From assembly GCA_016713905.1 (NCBI GenBank), contig JADJOE010000003.1, forward strand, positions 1,922,001 to 1,986,000: a stretch of DNA of 64,000 nt, in the 5' to 3' direction. Made by a program: the position numbers and the translations under genes. Positions 9,591 through 18,456 of the stretch are shown here, piece after piece. This DNA is from Candidatus Vicinibacter proximus. Lineage in GTDB: Bacteria; Bacteroidota; Bacteroidia; Chitinophagales; Saprospiraceae. The first letter of the stretch is position 1. Every line of letters starts with the position of its first letter. Under the pieces are notes generated by a model. The model worked only from the letters and a program-made list of their open reading frames with translations, was not told the origin of the DNA and made no database searches.

Positions 9591-10448
9591 ATGAAATTGA
9601 ATAACGAAGGTTTACATCCTCAGGACATAAATGTCATTTCTAATAACCTTTTAGATATGCTGGTAGATATTGCCAGACAGATAATCGAGACTAGGCCTGA
9701 GAATGAAAATTTCCAAGTAAATCCTGATGATCCAAATGAACATGTAAGTAACTGGCATCAATTTGGTATAATTACGCACACAAAAGTTGTATTAGATGCA
9801 TACATAACTACTATATCCGAGTATTTTATCGATTGGCAAGTTGAAGATAAAATCAAAAGTAAACTAGCTGTAAAAATTGATAATATAGCGAAATATGACT
9901 TAATTAAAATTGGCATTATTTTGCATGATATTGGAAAATTTGCAAGAAACTTCAAAAGTGAAGGTGGCAAATTCGAGCATAATTTTTATGGCCATGAAGC
10001 AATTTCTGAAAATTTAATTATTTATGAAGACTCCTTCATTCATAAATTACTAAAAAACTCCTTTGGTTTAACCATTCCTCAGATAGCTTATATAGGGCGT
10101 ATTGCAGGGTTGCATTTTGAGTTAGGTAAATCTCGTGATGCAGCAAGAAGAGCGTCACATGGTTATTCAATAAGCTTCTCTGAAAGTAAAGAATGCGAAA
10201 AGGTATGTTTAGATATTGCATCCAAATTTCATGATTTCAAGGAAGAAATTGGTATACTTTTTCTCTGTGATAGCTTGGGCAAAACCGATATTAGGATTAG
10301 GGTAGAAAAGGACGAAGAGATTGACCTGCATATAGCCTTTATTATTCAAGCATTAGAGGAAAGGAAAATAAACCCGCTTTTAATTAATGCTATAAAACAA
10401 CTTCCGGTTAATGTAGCAATTACTAAAAAATATCTTCAAACAATATAA
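9591..10448 (+). CDS. HD-domain metal-dependent protein (phosphohydrolase or oxygenase type)
   Basis: 285 residues. Metal-binding residues of an HD domain are seen at H63 (ITHTK), H112-D113 (ILHDIGKF) and H135 (NFYGHEAIS), with a further histidine in RIAGLHFEL. The F..GHE spacing is like the HD domains of nucleotide or tRNA-end phosphohydrolases. However, an HD gene directly after a 2-oxoglutarate dioxygenase also recalls the PhnY/PhnZ and TmpA/TmpB phosphonate-cleaving pairs, in which the HD protein is a diiron oxygenase. I cannot separate these options from sequence alone. It lies in a tight plus-strand run: 2 bp to the next gene. Confidence 0.75.
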   Translation: MKLNNEGLHPQDINVISNNLLDMLVDIARQIIETRPENENFQVNPDDPNEHVSNWHQFGIITHTKVVLDAYITTISEYFIDWQVEDKIKSKLAVKIDNIAKYDLIKIGIILHDIGKFARNFKSEGGKFEHNFYGHEAISENLIIYEDSFIHKLLKNSFGLTIPQIAYIGRIAGLHFELGKSRDAARRASHGYSISFSESKECEKVCLDIASKFHDFKEEIGILFLCDSLGKTDIRIRVEKDEEIDLHIAFIIQALEERKINPLLINAIKQLPVNVAITKKYLQTI

Positions 10449-10450
10449 AA

Positions 10451-11929
10451 ATGGCAATCAATAAAAAATCAAATATTATATTAATTGGTTGTGGCCCACA
10501 TGCCAGGCGGGTTTACCTTCCTGCTTTGCATAGAATCAGCAATATTAAATTAGAATTAATAATTGACTTAGAAAGCCAAGGTTCGGAAGTTCTTAAGGCT
10601 GCAAAAAATTTTGAACAAACTGAGTTATGGTTAATTCAACCATTTACAGATTTTATGCCTGCTGAATTAGCAAAGAGACTTTCAAATTTTGTTCGAGAAA
10701 AAGAAATATCTGGTGTAATAATAGCCACTGAACCACTAGTACATAAAGCTTATGCCGAATGGGCATTACAAAATGGTTTAAATATTCTTATGGATAAACC
10801 AATAACAACCAGGGTAAACGCTATAAGTGACCTTTCAAATGCGGAAGGGATACTGGATGATTATTTTATCTTACTAGATAAATACAAAAAATTACAGTTT
10901 GAAAAATAAACTGTATTTATGATTAATTCACATCGCAGATTTCATAAAGGATTTCAGTTTGTCATTGACAAAATTCGTGAGGTTGGTGAAAAAACTAACT
11001 GTCCTATTACTTTTATTCAAGCTTATCATTCTGATGGCCAATGGCGATTGCCAAATGAAATAGTTTCCCAAGTATATCACCCATATTGTTCAGGTTACGG
11101 CAAAGCTTCACACAGTGGATATCATATTTTTGATACAATATACCAGTTTTATAAAGCAGCAAATGTTCATGAAAAATTCGCTGACACAATGGAAATTGTT
11201 AGTTCTTTGATTCAACCCAATGGCTTTTTTACTCAATTTAATGAAAACGATTACTTAAACATTTTTGGCGAAAAATATAATTTAGTAAATCAACTGAATG
11301 ATGAACAGCTTAAACAAATATGCAGTGACTTTGGGGAAATTGATCTTTCATCAATTATTACGTTAAAGAAGAATGAAGAACCGATTGCTAATTTTAATGT
11401 GAATCTTATACACAATGGTTTTGCAGGGAGAACATGGCTTAAACCTGGGGATGATTTGTATAAAGGGAATGGGCGAATTAAACACGAAAGTTACAATATC
11501 CAACAAGGCCCATTTCAAAATATACAAATCCACGCTTATCAGGCCTGCGATAAACATGATGAAATAAACGGAGTAGAAGATTATTTAGGTGGTAAAAATC
11601 ACTTCGAGATTTATATTTTCCAGAATCCTTTAGTAGCTACTACTTCAAAGCAACCCCAAGTTTATAATCTTAGAGATATTCTAGATTGCCAGAACTCTGA
11701 AGATAAATCGATGATTACGATGGAATGGGTGAAATTTAAAGTTGTGGAAGAATTTGCAGACTATTTAGCAGGATCAAGAACCAAGGATTCAATCACTTCT
11801 CAGATTGAAGACCATCTTATTCCAGTGCAAATTATGAGTGGGATTTATTCTTCTAATATTTTAAGAAAAAGGGGCGAAAATAATATAGTCAAATCGAATT
11901 TTGGTCTTGTAAAAGCATGCTGCAAATGA
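10451..11929 (+). pseudogene. Gfo/Idh/MocA-family NAD(P)-dependent oxidoreductase interrupted by an in-frame TAA
   Basis: The N-terminal half (10451-10909) is the Rossmann domain, with LIGCGPHARRVYLPAL, VIIATEPLVH and the family EKP-like motif as MDKPIT. The C-terminal half (10919-11929) starts with INSHRRFHKGF, which in intact members continues directly from the first half. Both halves lie in the same frame, separated only by TAA at 10907-10909 and three codons. Substitution of the stop (for example AAA to TAA) is the simplest explanation, and it falls within a GAAAAATAA string. The second half could be reinitiated at ATG 10919 to give a split enzyme. The expected role is oxidation or reduction of a sugar-like or cyclitol substrate in the cluster. 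Its end overlaps the next start by ATGA. Confidence 0.78.
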
Positions 11930-12855
11930 AAACAATACTAATTCAATCTGATGTAAAAGGTGCTGAGGAGTTTCGTAATTATTTAAAAGGAACTTTTGCT
12001 GATTTCAATGTAGTAACTTCAATAAAGGAAGTAGAATTATCTGAAATAGAAGTTGTAATTATTTGGCTTAATATACCGCCATTCCTAAAAAGTTTGCCTA
12101 ATTTGAAATTGATACTCTCCTGTGGTAGCGGAGTAGAACACATTATTGACTCTCCATATCTTTCCCCTGTAGTACCTCTTGTTAGACTCGTTGATGACTA
12201 TTTGATAAATCGTGTTTCAAATTACGTTGTTGAGCAAATTTTAGAAAAATACTTCCCTAATACCAATATTGTAAATATTACTGAAGACCAGCCAGAAATA
12301 TTTAAAACAATTCATCAAAATAAAATTAGGGTAGGGATTTTGGGCTTGGGGCTATTAGGTTCTGCAAGTGCAACTAAACTTATAAATTTCGGCTTTGAGG
12401 TATCTGGTTGGGTTAGCACAAAGAAGGAAAGAGTAATTGATGATGTATTTATTGGAGAGGCTGAACTTTGCAATTTTGCAAAGAAATGCAATGTTTTAGT
12501 ATGTCAATTGCCATTAACGAGTGAAACAAAAGGGATTTTAAACACACACCTTTTCAATTTTTTACCTGACGCATCTTTTTTAATTAATGTTGGCAGGGGT
12601 GGCCATCTGGTAGAGTCTGATCTTATTCTTGCTTTAGAAAACAAAAAGCTATCAGGTGCATGCCTTGATGTTTTAGAAGTGGAACCTATACCATTGAACC
12701 ATCCATTTAATAAATATCCCAATATAAAAGTTACTCCTCATGTCGCTGGATATATAGGGCCAGATACCCAAGCACCTTATGCTTCAAAGGTGATTAAAGA
12801 CTTTTTCAACAACGATATAATCAAGGGGGTAGTAAATTATAATACCTTTTATTAA
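11926..12855 (+). CDS. D-isomer-specific 2-hydroxyacid dehydrogenase
   Basis: About 309 residues starting at ATG 11926, preferred over 11917 because it gives the ATGA overlap with the preceding stop. The C-terminal nucleotide-binding half is clear: GxGxxG as GLGLLG (residues about 140-145), catalytic Arg in NVGRGGHLVE, Glu in DVLEVEPIP and His in TPHVAGY. This set is typical of NAD(P)-dependent dehydrogenases such as glyoxylate/hydroxypyruvate or phosphoglycerate dehydrogenases. The N-terminal substrate domain is short and diverged. It probably oxidises or reduces a hydroxyacid intermediate of the cluster's pathway (inference). The next gene begins 8 bp downstream. Confidence 0.88.
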   Translation: MKTILIQSDVKGAEEFRNYLKGTFADFNVVTSIKEVELSEIEVVIIWLNIPPFLKSLPNLKLILSCGSGVEHIIDSPYLSPVVPLVRLVDDYLINRVSNYVVEQILEKYFPNTNIVNITEDQPEIFKTIHQNKIRVGILGLGLLGSASATKLINFGFEVSGWVSTKKERVIDDVFIGEAELCNFAKKCNVLVCQLPLTSETKGILNTHLFNFLPDASFLINVGRGGHLVESDLILALENKKLSGACLDVLEVEPIPLNHPFNKYPNIKVTPHVAGYIGPDTQAPYASKVIKDFFNNDIIKGVVNYNTFY

Positions 12856-12863
12856 AACTGTTT

Positions 12864-14045
12864 ATGGGTTCAAAAATATATATTAAACCGAAAATTATTC
12901 TTCACTGTCAATATGTTTATGGCATAGGGCATTTCGTTAGAGCACTTGAACTGGCAAGTGGTTTAAGTAAATATTTTGAAGTATACATCATCAATGGTGG
13001 CGAAAGTGTACCCAATTTCGACTTGCCAGAAACAGTGAAATACATACAATTACCAGCTATATATAAAGAGGAAAATTCAGACTTCTTATTATCAGTAGAT
13101 TCATCATTTACCATTGAGGAATGTTTTATTCTTCGCAAAAATATTATTCAAGAAACGGTATTGAATGTTATACCTGACATTCTAATTACGGAGCATTTCC
13201 CCTTTGGTTTACTTTTCGAAAACGAAGTGATTGAACTGATTAAAGAAGTAAAAAAATCTAATCCATTATCCAAAGTAGTATCAAGCGTTCGGGACATTAT
13301 AGAATCAAATGGAGGAGGAGAAAAAGATGAGTATATATCTGAACTGATAAATAAATGGTATGACTTAATCCTTGTTCATGGTGATGAAAGAATGGCAGAT
13401 TTAACATTTAGTTTTTCGAAAGTTGCAAAAGTAGCAGTCCCAATTTTTCATACAGGCTATATTGTAAGAGAAATACCAAACAAGGAAATTTCAGCTGATT
13501 ACCCTCTTGTCCTGGTATCGGTTGCTGCTGGTCGTCTTGGCAATGAATTACTGGATGCCATAATTGATAGTCATTTATTAATTAAGGAAAAGATAAAACA
13601 CAAGCTCGTACTTTTTTCCGGTGCGTTTCAAAAAGATTTCAGTAGTTTAAAAGACAAGGTTTATTCTATTGCTTCGTTGGATATAAATATTCATTGTTTT
13701 GATGGCAATGAATATTTAAAATATCTATCAACTGCTTCCCTAGTTATTTCACTCGGTGGCTACAATTCCATAATTGAGTCAATAGCTGCAAAAAAAACAA
13801 TGTTAGTCTACCAAAGAGGATTTTCTGGAGTTAATAAAGAGCAGGATTTAAGAATTACACTATTTGAAAAATACGGCAGCTTGTCCATATTAAAACCAGA
13901 GGATCTGGACAAAGAGAGCTTGTCAAATATTATAGTAAGAATGATTGAGGATATAAAATCAACTAAAATTGAATTAAACTTTGACGGTGTTAAGAACTCG
14001 ATAAATGCCTTACTTAAACTTAACAACGACTATAAATCTATTTAG
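12864..14045 (+). CDS. GT-B glycosyltransferase, COG4671-like (MurG-related fold)
   Basis: 393 residues. The N-terminus ILHCQYVYGIGHFVRALELA matches the glycine/histidine loop of COG4671-type predicted glycosyltransferases. The C-terminal half has VLVSVAAGRLGNELL and then SLGGYNSIIESIAA with VYQRG, the nucleotide-sugar binding region of GT-B enzymes. It probably transfers a sugar or amino sugar from a UDP donor to a cluster intermediate. The stop is immediately followed by the ATG of a polysaccharide deacetylase, and such pairs often first add and then deacetylate an N-acetylated sugar. No membrane segment is seen, so the enzyme is cytoplasmic. Family call is good; donor and acceptor are unknown. 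Confidence 0.8.
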   Translation: MGSKIYIKPKIILHCQYVYGIGHFVRALELASGLSKYFEVYIINGGESVPNFDLPETVKYIQLPAIYKEENSDFLLSVDSSFTIEECFILRKNIIQETVLNVIPDILITEHFPFGLLFENEVIELIKEVKKSNPLSKVVSSVRDIIESNGGGEKDEYISELINKWYDLILVHGDERMADLTFSFSKVAKVAVPIFHTGYIVREIPNKEISADYPLVLVSVAAGRLGNELLDAIIDSHLLIKEKIKHKLVLFSGAFQKDFSSLKDKVYSIASLDINIHCFDGNEYLKYLSTASLVISLGGYNSIIESIAAKKTMLVYQRGFSGVNKEQDLRITLFEKYGSLSILKPEDLDKESLSNIIVRMIEDIKSTKIELNFDGVKNSINALLKLNNDYKSI

Positions 14046-14759
14046 ATGATAAACTCAAATAGCACAAACATAAACATACTATTATATCATCAAATTGGTG
14101 ATGCTCCTGATTCTAAAACAAATCCTAATTGTTTTTGCAGCGTTAAAGAATTTTCTAATCAAATGTTTTTTCTTAAAAATTCTAATTACAAAGTGATATC
14201 CTTAAATGAAGCAATGGATATGATTTTAAAAATAAATAATATCGATGCAAATTATGTTGTTTTAACGTTTGATGATGGCTGTGAAAAGTTTTATGATGTC
14301 ACTTTTCCAGTTTTAGAAAAATTCAATTTCCCTTCAACAATATATCCATTAGCCGGATTTTTGGGTAAACATGCCATAATAAACGGTCATGAATATAAAA
14401 GTCTTAAAATTCTTTCACAAAGTATGCTTTTAGAACTAAATCAACTGGGTGTTGAAATTGGTGCTCATACAATGAATCATGTTAAGTTGGCTCAGGTAGA
14501 TAATGACAAAGCGATTACTGAAGTTAAAAAAAGTAAGGATACACTAGAGCAAGTTATAGGCAATAAAATCAATTCGTTCTCTTTTCCACACGGGGATTAC
14601 AATAGTGATGTTATCGATATACTTTCTCAAACTGGTTTTACTAATGCCTTGACATGCATTAATGGTTATGCAAATAATGCAACATCAGCTTTTGAAATAC
14701 CAAGAAAGTACATAACTTATTTTGACACGTTGGAAAAATTCAAATCTAAACTTAATTGA
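14046..14759 (+). CDS. NodB-type polysaccharide deacetylase
   Basis: 237 residues. NodB motifs are visible: motif 1 TFDDGC (metal and catalytic Asp), motif 2 HTMNH (two metal-binding His) and motif 3 SFSFPHGDYN. These enzymes remove N- or O-acetyl groups from sugars using a divalent metal. No signal peptide is present, so it should act in the cytoplasm on a soluble precursor rather than on wall polymer. This agrees with the cytoplasmic glycosyltransferase encoded directly upstream (stop and start abut). The next gene starts 1 bp after its stop. Confidence 0.88.
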   Translation: MINSNSTNINILLYHQIGDAPDSKTNPNCFCSVKEFSNQMFFLKNSNYKVISLNEAMDMILKINNIDANYVVLTFDDGCEKFYDVTFPVLEKFNFPSTIYPLAGFLGKHAIINGHEYKSLKILSQSMLLELNQLGVEIGAHTMNHVKLAQVDNDKAITEVKKSKDTLEQVIGNKINSFSFPHGDYNSDVIDILSQTGFTNALTCINGYANNATSAFEIPRKYITYFDTLEKFKSKLN

Positions 14760-14760
14760 A

Positions 14761-15522
14761 ATGAAAGACAATATTCCATATCCCATTTTTGAAAAAATCT
14801 CCATAGAGATTAACTCATACTGTAATAGATCATGTTCATTTTGTACCAGAACACTGGACAATCGAGAAAAGGTCCGCATGCCTGAAGAATTGGTTCATAA
14901 AGTGCTATATGAACTGGCAGCAATCAAGTATAATGGTCGTATTGCTTTTCATTTTTTTAATGAAGTTTTTACAGATAATCGAATATTTTCATTTTTTGAG
15001 AAGTGCAAAGAATTAGGTTTAAATAATTACTTAGTAACTAATGGAGATTTTTTAAAAAAGCACATTGTTGAACGCTTGAAAACATACAATATAAAGGAGT
15101 TTGCCCTTTCAATTTATGACTGGAAAACCGAAGAAGAGTTTCAAGAAAAATGTAATTACTTCTTGGAAGAACTCAAGTTACGTGACCATAATTGGGAATT
15201 TTACATTATCAAAGGCGGGGATAATTTTGGAAATAGAGCTGGTTATGTTTCTCATAAAGAAGAAACTTTGTCATTACCTCTTACTGCTGCTTGCTCTAAA
15301 ATTGAAAATAAAATTGACATTAGATATGACGGCTCTGTTGTAATATGTTGCTTAGATTATTATGCAATACATAAGATAGGCGACATTAATAAGGATAATA
15401 TAATTGATATATGGTATGGGGATATTAGACAAAAGCAAATTAGTGACCTGAGAAAAGGGTTGAGGAAGAACTACAATTTGTGTTCAAAGTGTTCAGATTA
15501 TATTGTTGAAGTTAAAAAATAG
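14761..15522 (+). CDS. Radical SAM protein with C-terminal SPASM domain
   Basis: 253 residues from ATG 14761, chosen because the longer frame would run back into the deacetylase. The radical SAM cluster motif CxxxCxxC is C21-NRS-C25-SF-C28. The C-terminal part has cysteines in AACSKIE, VICCLDY and LCSKCSDY plus the GDI...IW...R spacing typical of SPASM domains, which hold auxiliary Fe-S clusters. Such proteins mature peptides or oxidise and rearrange sugars and other small molecules in biosynthetic loci. I see no precursor peptide gene nearby, so a sugar or metabolite substrate is more likely than a RiPP (inference). Eight bases separate it from the methyltransferase gene. Confidence 0.88.
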   Translation: MKDNIPYPIFEKISIEINSYCNRSCSFCTRTLDNREKVRMPEELVHKVLYELAAIKYNGRIAFHFFNEVFTDNRIFSFFEKCKELGLNNYLVTNGDFLKKHIVERLKTYNIKEFALSIYDWKTEEEFQEKCNYFLEELKLRDHNWEFYIIKGGDNFGNRAGYVSHKEETLSLPLTAACSKIENKIDIRYDGSVVICCLDYYAIHKIGDINKDNIIDIWYGDIRQKQISDLRKGLRKNYNLCSKCSDYIVEVKK

Positions 15523-15530
15523 TCGTTCAA

Positions 15531-16448
15531 ATGAAAGTTGTAAACAAATTAATAGAAATTCTGAAAAATATATTTTTCATACCAAGAAACTTGGCTATTA
15601 TCACTAGGCAGTCGAATAGTATAATTAAATTGGAAAATAAATTAGAAGCAATAAATCAGAAGTTAAATGAATTGGACATACAATCAATTTTACAAAAGTT
15701 AGATACACTTTCACAAAATCAAGCAAATGCGGCAAACATCAAAACCAAAGCTCCAATTAATTTGGAGTTAAACGAATTAGTTTCCAAAATACAAGAAGGG
15801 TTTGAAAATCATTTTTTGCAGCTTGAATCACTACTCTTTATTTATAATTCTTTGCCTAATCTGAAGTTTTTACCTGCTACTAGAGGCTGGGCTGGGTCCC
15901 CGGATTTTCTTGCAAAGATTGTTGAGTTGATTCTAAAAGAAAAACCTCTTTTTGTTTTGGAAGCAGGCAGCGGTGTGTCATCAGTAATAATAGGATTAGC
16001 TTTAAAACTAAATAATTACGGTGAATCAATCTCCTTAGAACACGATATTACTTATGCAAATATTACAAGTGAAAATATGGGCATAAACGAATTAGAAATG
16101 AAATCTGTGGTGAAGCATTCTCCTCTCATAGAATACGATAACTTAGAGCAAAAATGGAAATGGTATGATATAAATGAACTAAAGTTTTCAAATAAAATTG
16201 ATATGTTAATTGTCGATGGCCCACCTAGGATAACGCAAGAATTAGCACGTTATCCTGCAATCCCTATACTGCATGAATACTTCTCGGATAGATTTACGAT
16301 TTTTCTAGATGATTCAAAAAGAGATGATGAAGCAATTATCATACAAAAATGGATTGTGTTCCTTGAAACAAATAAATACAAAGTGAAAATTGAAAACTTT
16401 ATAAATTATGAAAAGGGTATGACTATTTTACAAGTTTATCGCTGTTGA
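15531..16448 (+). CDS. Class I SAM-dependent methyltransferase with N-terminal coiled coil
   Basis: 305 residues. Residues about 30-75 form a short coiled coil (KLENKLEAINQKLNELDI), and the hydrophobic segment near the N-terminus could sit at the membrane. The catalytic domain starts near residue 115: SAM-binding motif I VLEAGSGVSS, acidic loop SLEHD, and MLIVDGPPR as the motif IV region. This layout is common among O-methyltransferases of glycan and natural-product loci. It is the last gene of the cluster; a long non-coding stretch follows, so transcription probably ends soon after. The methylated group is unknown. Confidence 0.8.
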   Translation: MKVVNKLIEILKNIFFIPRNLAIITRQSNSIIKLENKLEAINQKLNELDIQSILQKLDTLSQNQANAANIKTKAPINLELNELVSKIQEGFENHFLQLESLLFIYNSLPNLKFLPATRGWAGSPDFLAKIVELILKEKPLFVLEAGSGVSSVIIGLALKLNNYGESISLEHDITYANITSENMGINELEMKSVVKHSPLIEYDNLEQKWKWYDINELKFSNKIDMLIVDGPPRITQELARYPAIPILHEYFSDRFTIFLDDSKRDDEAIIIQKWIVFLETNKYKVKIENFINYEKGMTILQVYRC

Positions 16449-16570
16449 TTCAATTATTACTAAATCAGTTTATGTAAAAAATTATTTCCGATGTGGCGAG
16501 CAACGTTCTCATCAATATAAATTCATTTATTAATAGCTAAAAATACATACAAAACTAAATTTCCCCCCGA

Positions 16571-16987
16571 CCCACCGCACAGAAAAGACGGCTTAGTGCT
16601 TTGCCAACACACAAGGCAAACGCTTCAAAGCACTCTATGGTATTGCAGTCAGTTTTTAACTGTCATATTTTTTGTGGCTATGCTCCCCAAGCATTTGGCA
16701 CATTGCCTGTTACGCTTTGCTCCACAGCCAAAGAGCCAAGCCAACACACAGCATAGCAACAAAAAAACGCTACACTCCAACCACCACCACCGTTCCGCTT
16801 ATGCCAGTATAAAAACTGCCTGAAGCTAAATAACATAATGTGGCATTATGTGTTCGCTACGCACAGCCTTTTGCCATCGCTTATGCAAGCATCCAACCGC
16901 ACAGGCTGTCACATAATAACATTATGTTAAATAGCCAATACCATAGCCATTTTGATAAAATGGAAGCCGTCTTTTCTCCCACCGCAC
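16571..16987. mobile_element. MITE-like element: 14-bp terminal inverted repeats with flanking 10-bp direct repeats
   Basis: A perfect 14-bp inverted repeat (AGAAAAGACGGCTT at 16581-16594; its complement at 16964-16977) bounds 397 bp. The 10 bases outside each end are identical (CCCACCGCAC at 16571-16580 and 16978-16987), like a target-site duplication. Inside are a nested imperfect inverted repeat (16831-16852 with 16910-16929) and a 7-bp-arm hairpin next to the right end (16947-16963). No convincing gene lies inside. Caution: CCACCGCACA-like strings recur nearby (16892-16902, 17172-17182, 18401-18410), so the direct repeat may belong to a local repeat family. Confidence 0.5.
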
Positions 16988-17605
16988 AGCCCCCCAAAGC
17001 CACACACCCCAACCACCCTTTTCAGCGGTGCAGAAAAAAATAAAGCATTAGTTGTTGATGGCAATGTGCAATAAAAGGTTCATTCATTCCAGTTCCATTT
17101 CGTTACAGCGTTTCGCTTCGCTACACTACCTTCCACTACATTACACTTCCATTCATTTCACCATTTATTTTGCACCGCACAGCAAGAGTATTCCCTCATT
17201 CCATATTGCAAAACCAACCCTTTGCTTTCCGTGTCTTGGCTTTTGCTTTGCCTACGCTACAATGTTTTTGTGTTGAAATAATTTACAAAAACGCTATCAC
17301 ACACAAGCAAAAGCTACAAGCCACTCCAAGCACCTCCGCACTTTTTGCAACATTCCATTCAGTCATACACTTGCTTTTTTCCCTACGCTACCACAGTATG
17401 GTATGCTTTATTTTTCTGCGACATATAGCCCCAATCCAACGCACTAAAGACATTTCGTTTTTTGATTATTGATTTTGATTTAAGCCAATCGGTTTTTATC
17501 AGTGGAATTTTTATTGAAATCCTGAATACAGTTTTGAAAAGAGGATAAAAAAATAAAAATAAAAAGTGCAGCAAAATTAGGTGGCTCACACAAGCCCACG
17601 CTGAT
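16988..17605. other. Non-coding stretch, no gene supported
   Basis: About 600 bp with short open frames of poor protein character on both strands. Pyrimidine-rich CACTACATTACACTTCC-like low complexity is common on the plus strand. Two more CCGCACAG-type words occur here. I see no RNA gene or promoter of standard form. Together with the preceding element it separates the enzyme cluster from the accessory genes downstream. Confidence 0.5.
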
Positions 17606-17712
17606 AAAAAAACCAAAAGACTACGGCATAATGAAAGGCAAATAATCTTTTATTTTTTATTGGTATTTGCCTTTCACCCTTCGGGACTTATTCCGTTTCC
17701 TTTTGGTTTTTT
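17606..17712. repeat. Long nested hairpin, copy 1
   Basis: Outer arms at 17606-17619 (AAAAAACCAAAAG core) and 17700-17712 are complementary. They extend imperfectly inward (ACTACGGCATAA against TTATTCCGTTTC). Inside, a perfect 12-bp inverted repeat GAAAGGCAAATA / TATTTGCCTTTC lies at 17633-17644 and 17664-17675. The left arm (17607-17631) and right arm (17688-17713) recur almost exactly at 18368-18392 and 18421-18446, beyond the small gene at 17852. Confidence 0.7.
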
Positions 17713-17851
17713 AGCCACGCCACCTATCAGAATGCTTTCTTTTTTTTTTTCTGGTTTTTTTTCTTTGTCAAATTATATATGTGTTGCGGAGCGTAAGCGA
17801 AGCACAGCACAGGCAAGGGCAAAAGCAGATACAAACTTAAAAGCAAGTATT

Positions 17852-18274
17852 ATGCACAGTCCAAAAATTCACACATTCAATCCAAAAAATCAAACAAGCG
17901 ATTTTGATGTTTACATTTTATGCAAAGGTTTAAATAGTGGCAAACCACTTGAAAAACCTTGCCCCAATTGCTTTGTAATTTCCTGCAAAAATTCAGATGA
18001 TATGGATTTTTACAAAACCCTTTCTTTCGGCTTATGGAAGGCAAAGCATTTTCATCAGTTCCTTACTGGTTCAGTTATTCCATTTATCCGAATAAGTGAT
18101 TTTAAAAGCACCATTAAGGCACAAGCCGAAGCAGTCAGCAAAAATAAATATGCCTTTGTGCAAGATGTTCATAAAGTAAAGCTGATAGAACGAAAAGAAA
18201 AGCAGATGTACGAAACATTAGCACTCTTAGCCGATGTAAAAAAAGCAATGATGTACAGGCATTTTAAAAGGTAG
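17852..18274 (+). CDS. Small Bacteroidota accessory protein (DUF6943-like)
   Basis: 140 residues from ATG 17852. The longer frame back to 17660 covers the hairpin and low-complexity DNA and is not believable. The stretch YILCKGLNSGKPLEKPCPN, then FGLWKAKHFH and LTGSVIPFIR, matches my memory of a short family of unknown function carried on Bacteroidota integrative elements and plasmids (DUF6943). No signal peptide or membrane segment is present; the C-terminus is helical and basic. It is flanked on both sides by copies of a long hairpin repeat. Function unknown. Confidence 0.7.
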   Translation: MHSPKIHTFNPKNQTSDFDVYILCKGLNSGKPLEKPCPNCFVISCKNSDDMDFYKTLSFGLWKAKHFHQFLTGSVIPFIRISDFKSTIKAQAEAVSKNKYAFVQDVHKVKLIERKEKQMYETLALLADVKKAMMYRHFKR

Positions 18275-18336
18275 CCGTATTGGCTGCCATAACCTGGGAA
18301 ATGCTTTTGCACCATAAAAATTTATATGCAAAAATA

Positions 18337-18456
18337 GCAAGGGGGGCAGACGCACAAAGCCAACACTAAAAAACCAAAAGACTACGGCATAAACACAGAC
18401 CCACCGCACAAGGCTATCATTTATTCCGTTTCCTTTTGGTTTTTTATCCCCTTGCT
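18337..18456. repeat. Long nested hairpin, copy 2
   Basis: Arms at 18368-18380 and 18433-18445 repeat those of copy 1 (25- and 26-base near-identical blocks at 18368-18392 and 18421-18446). An extra outer pair, AGCAAGGGG at 18337-18345 and CCCCTTGCT at 18448-18456, lengthens the stem. The loop differs from copy 1 and contains a CCACCGCACA word. Confidence 0.68.

Noticed and set aside
16596..17472. Several plus-strand open frames of 65-100 codons
   Set aside because: Composition is low-complexity with His/Thr/Leu runs, no family resemblance and no start signals; the region is explained better by palindromes and repeats.
17660..17851. N-terminal extension of the DUF6943-like frame
   Set aside because: It reads through the hairpin repeat and a T tract; ATG 17852 begins the conserved part.
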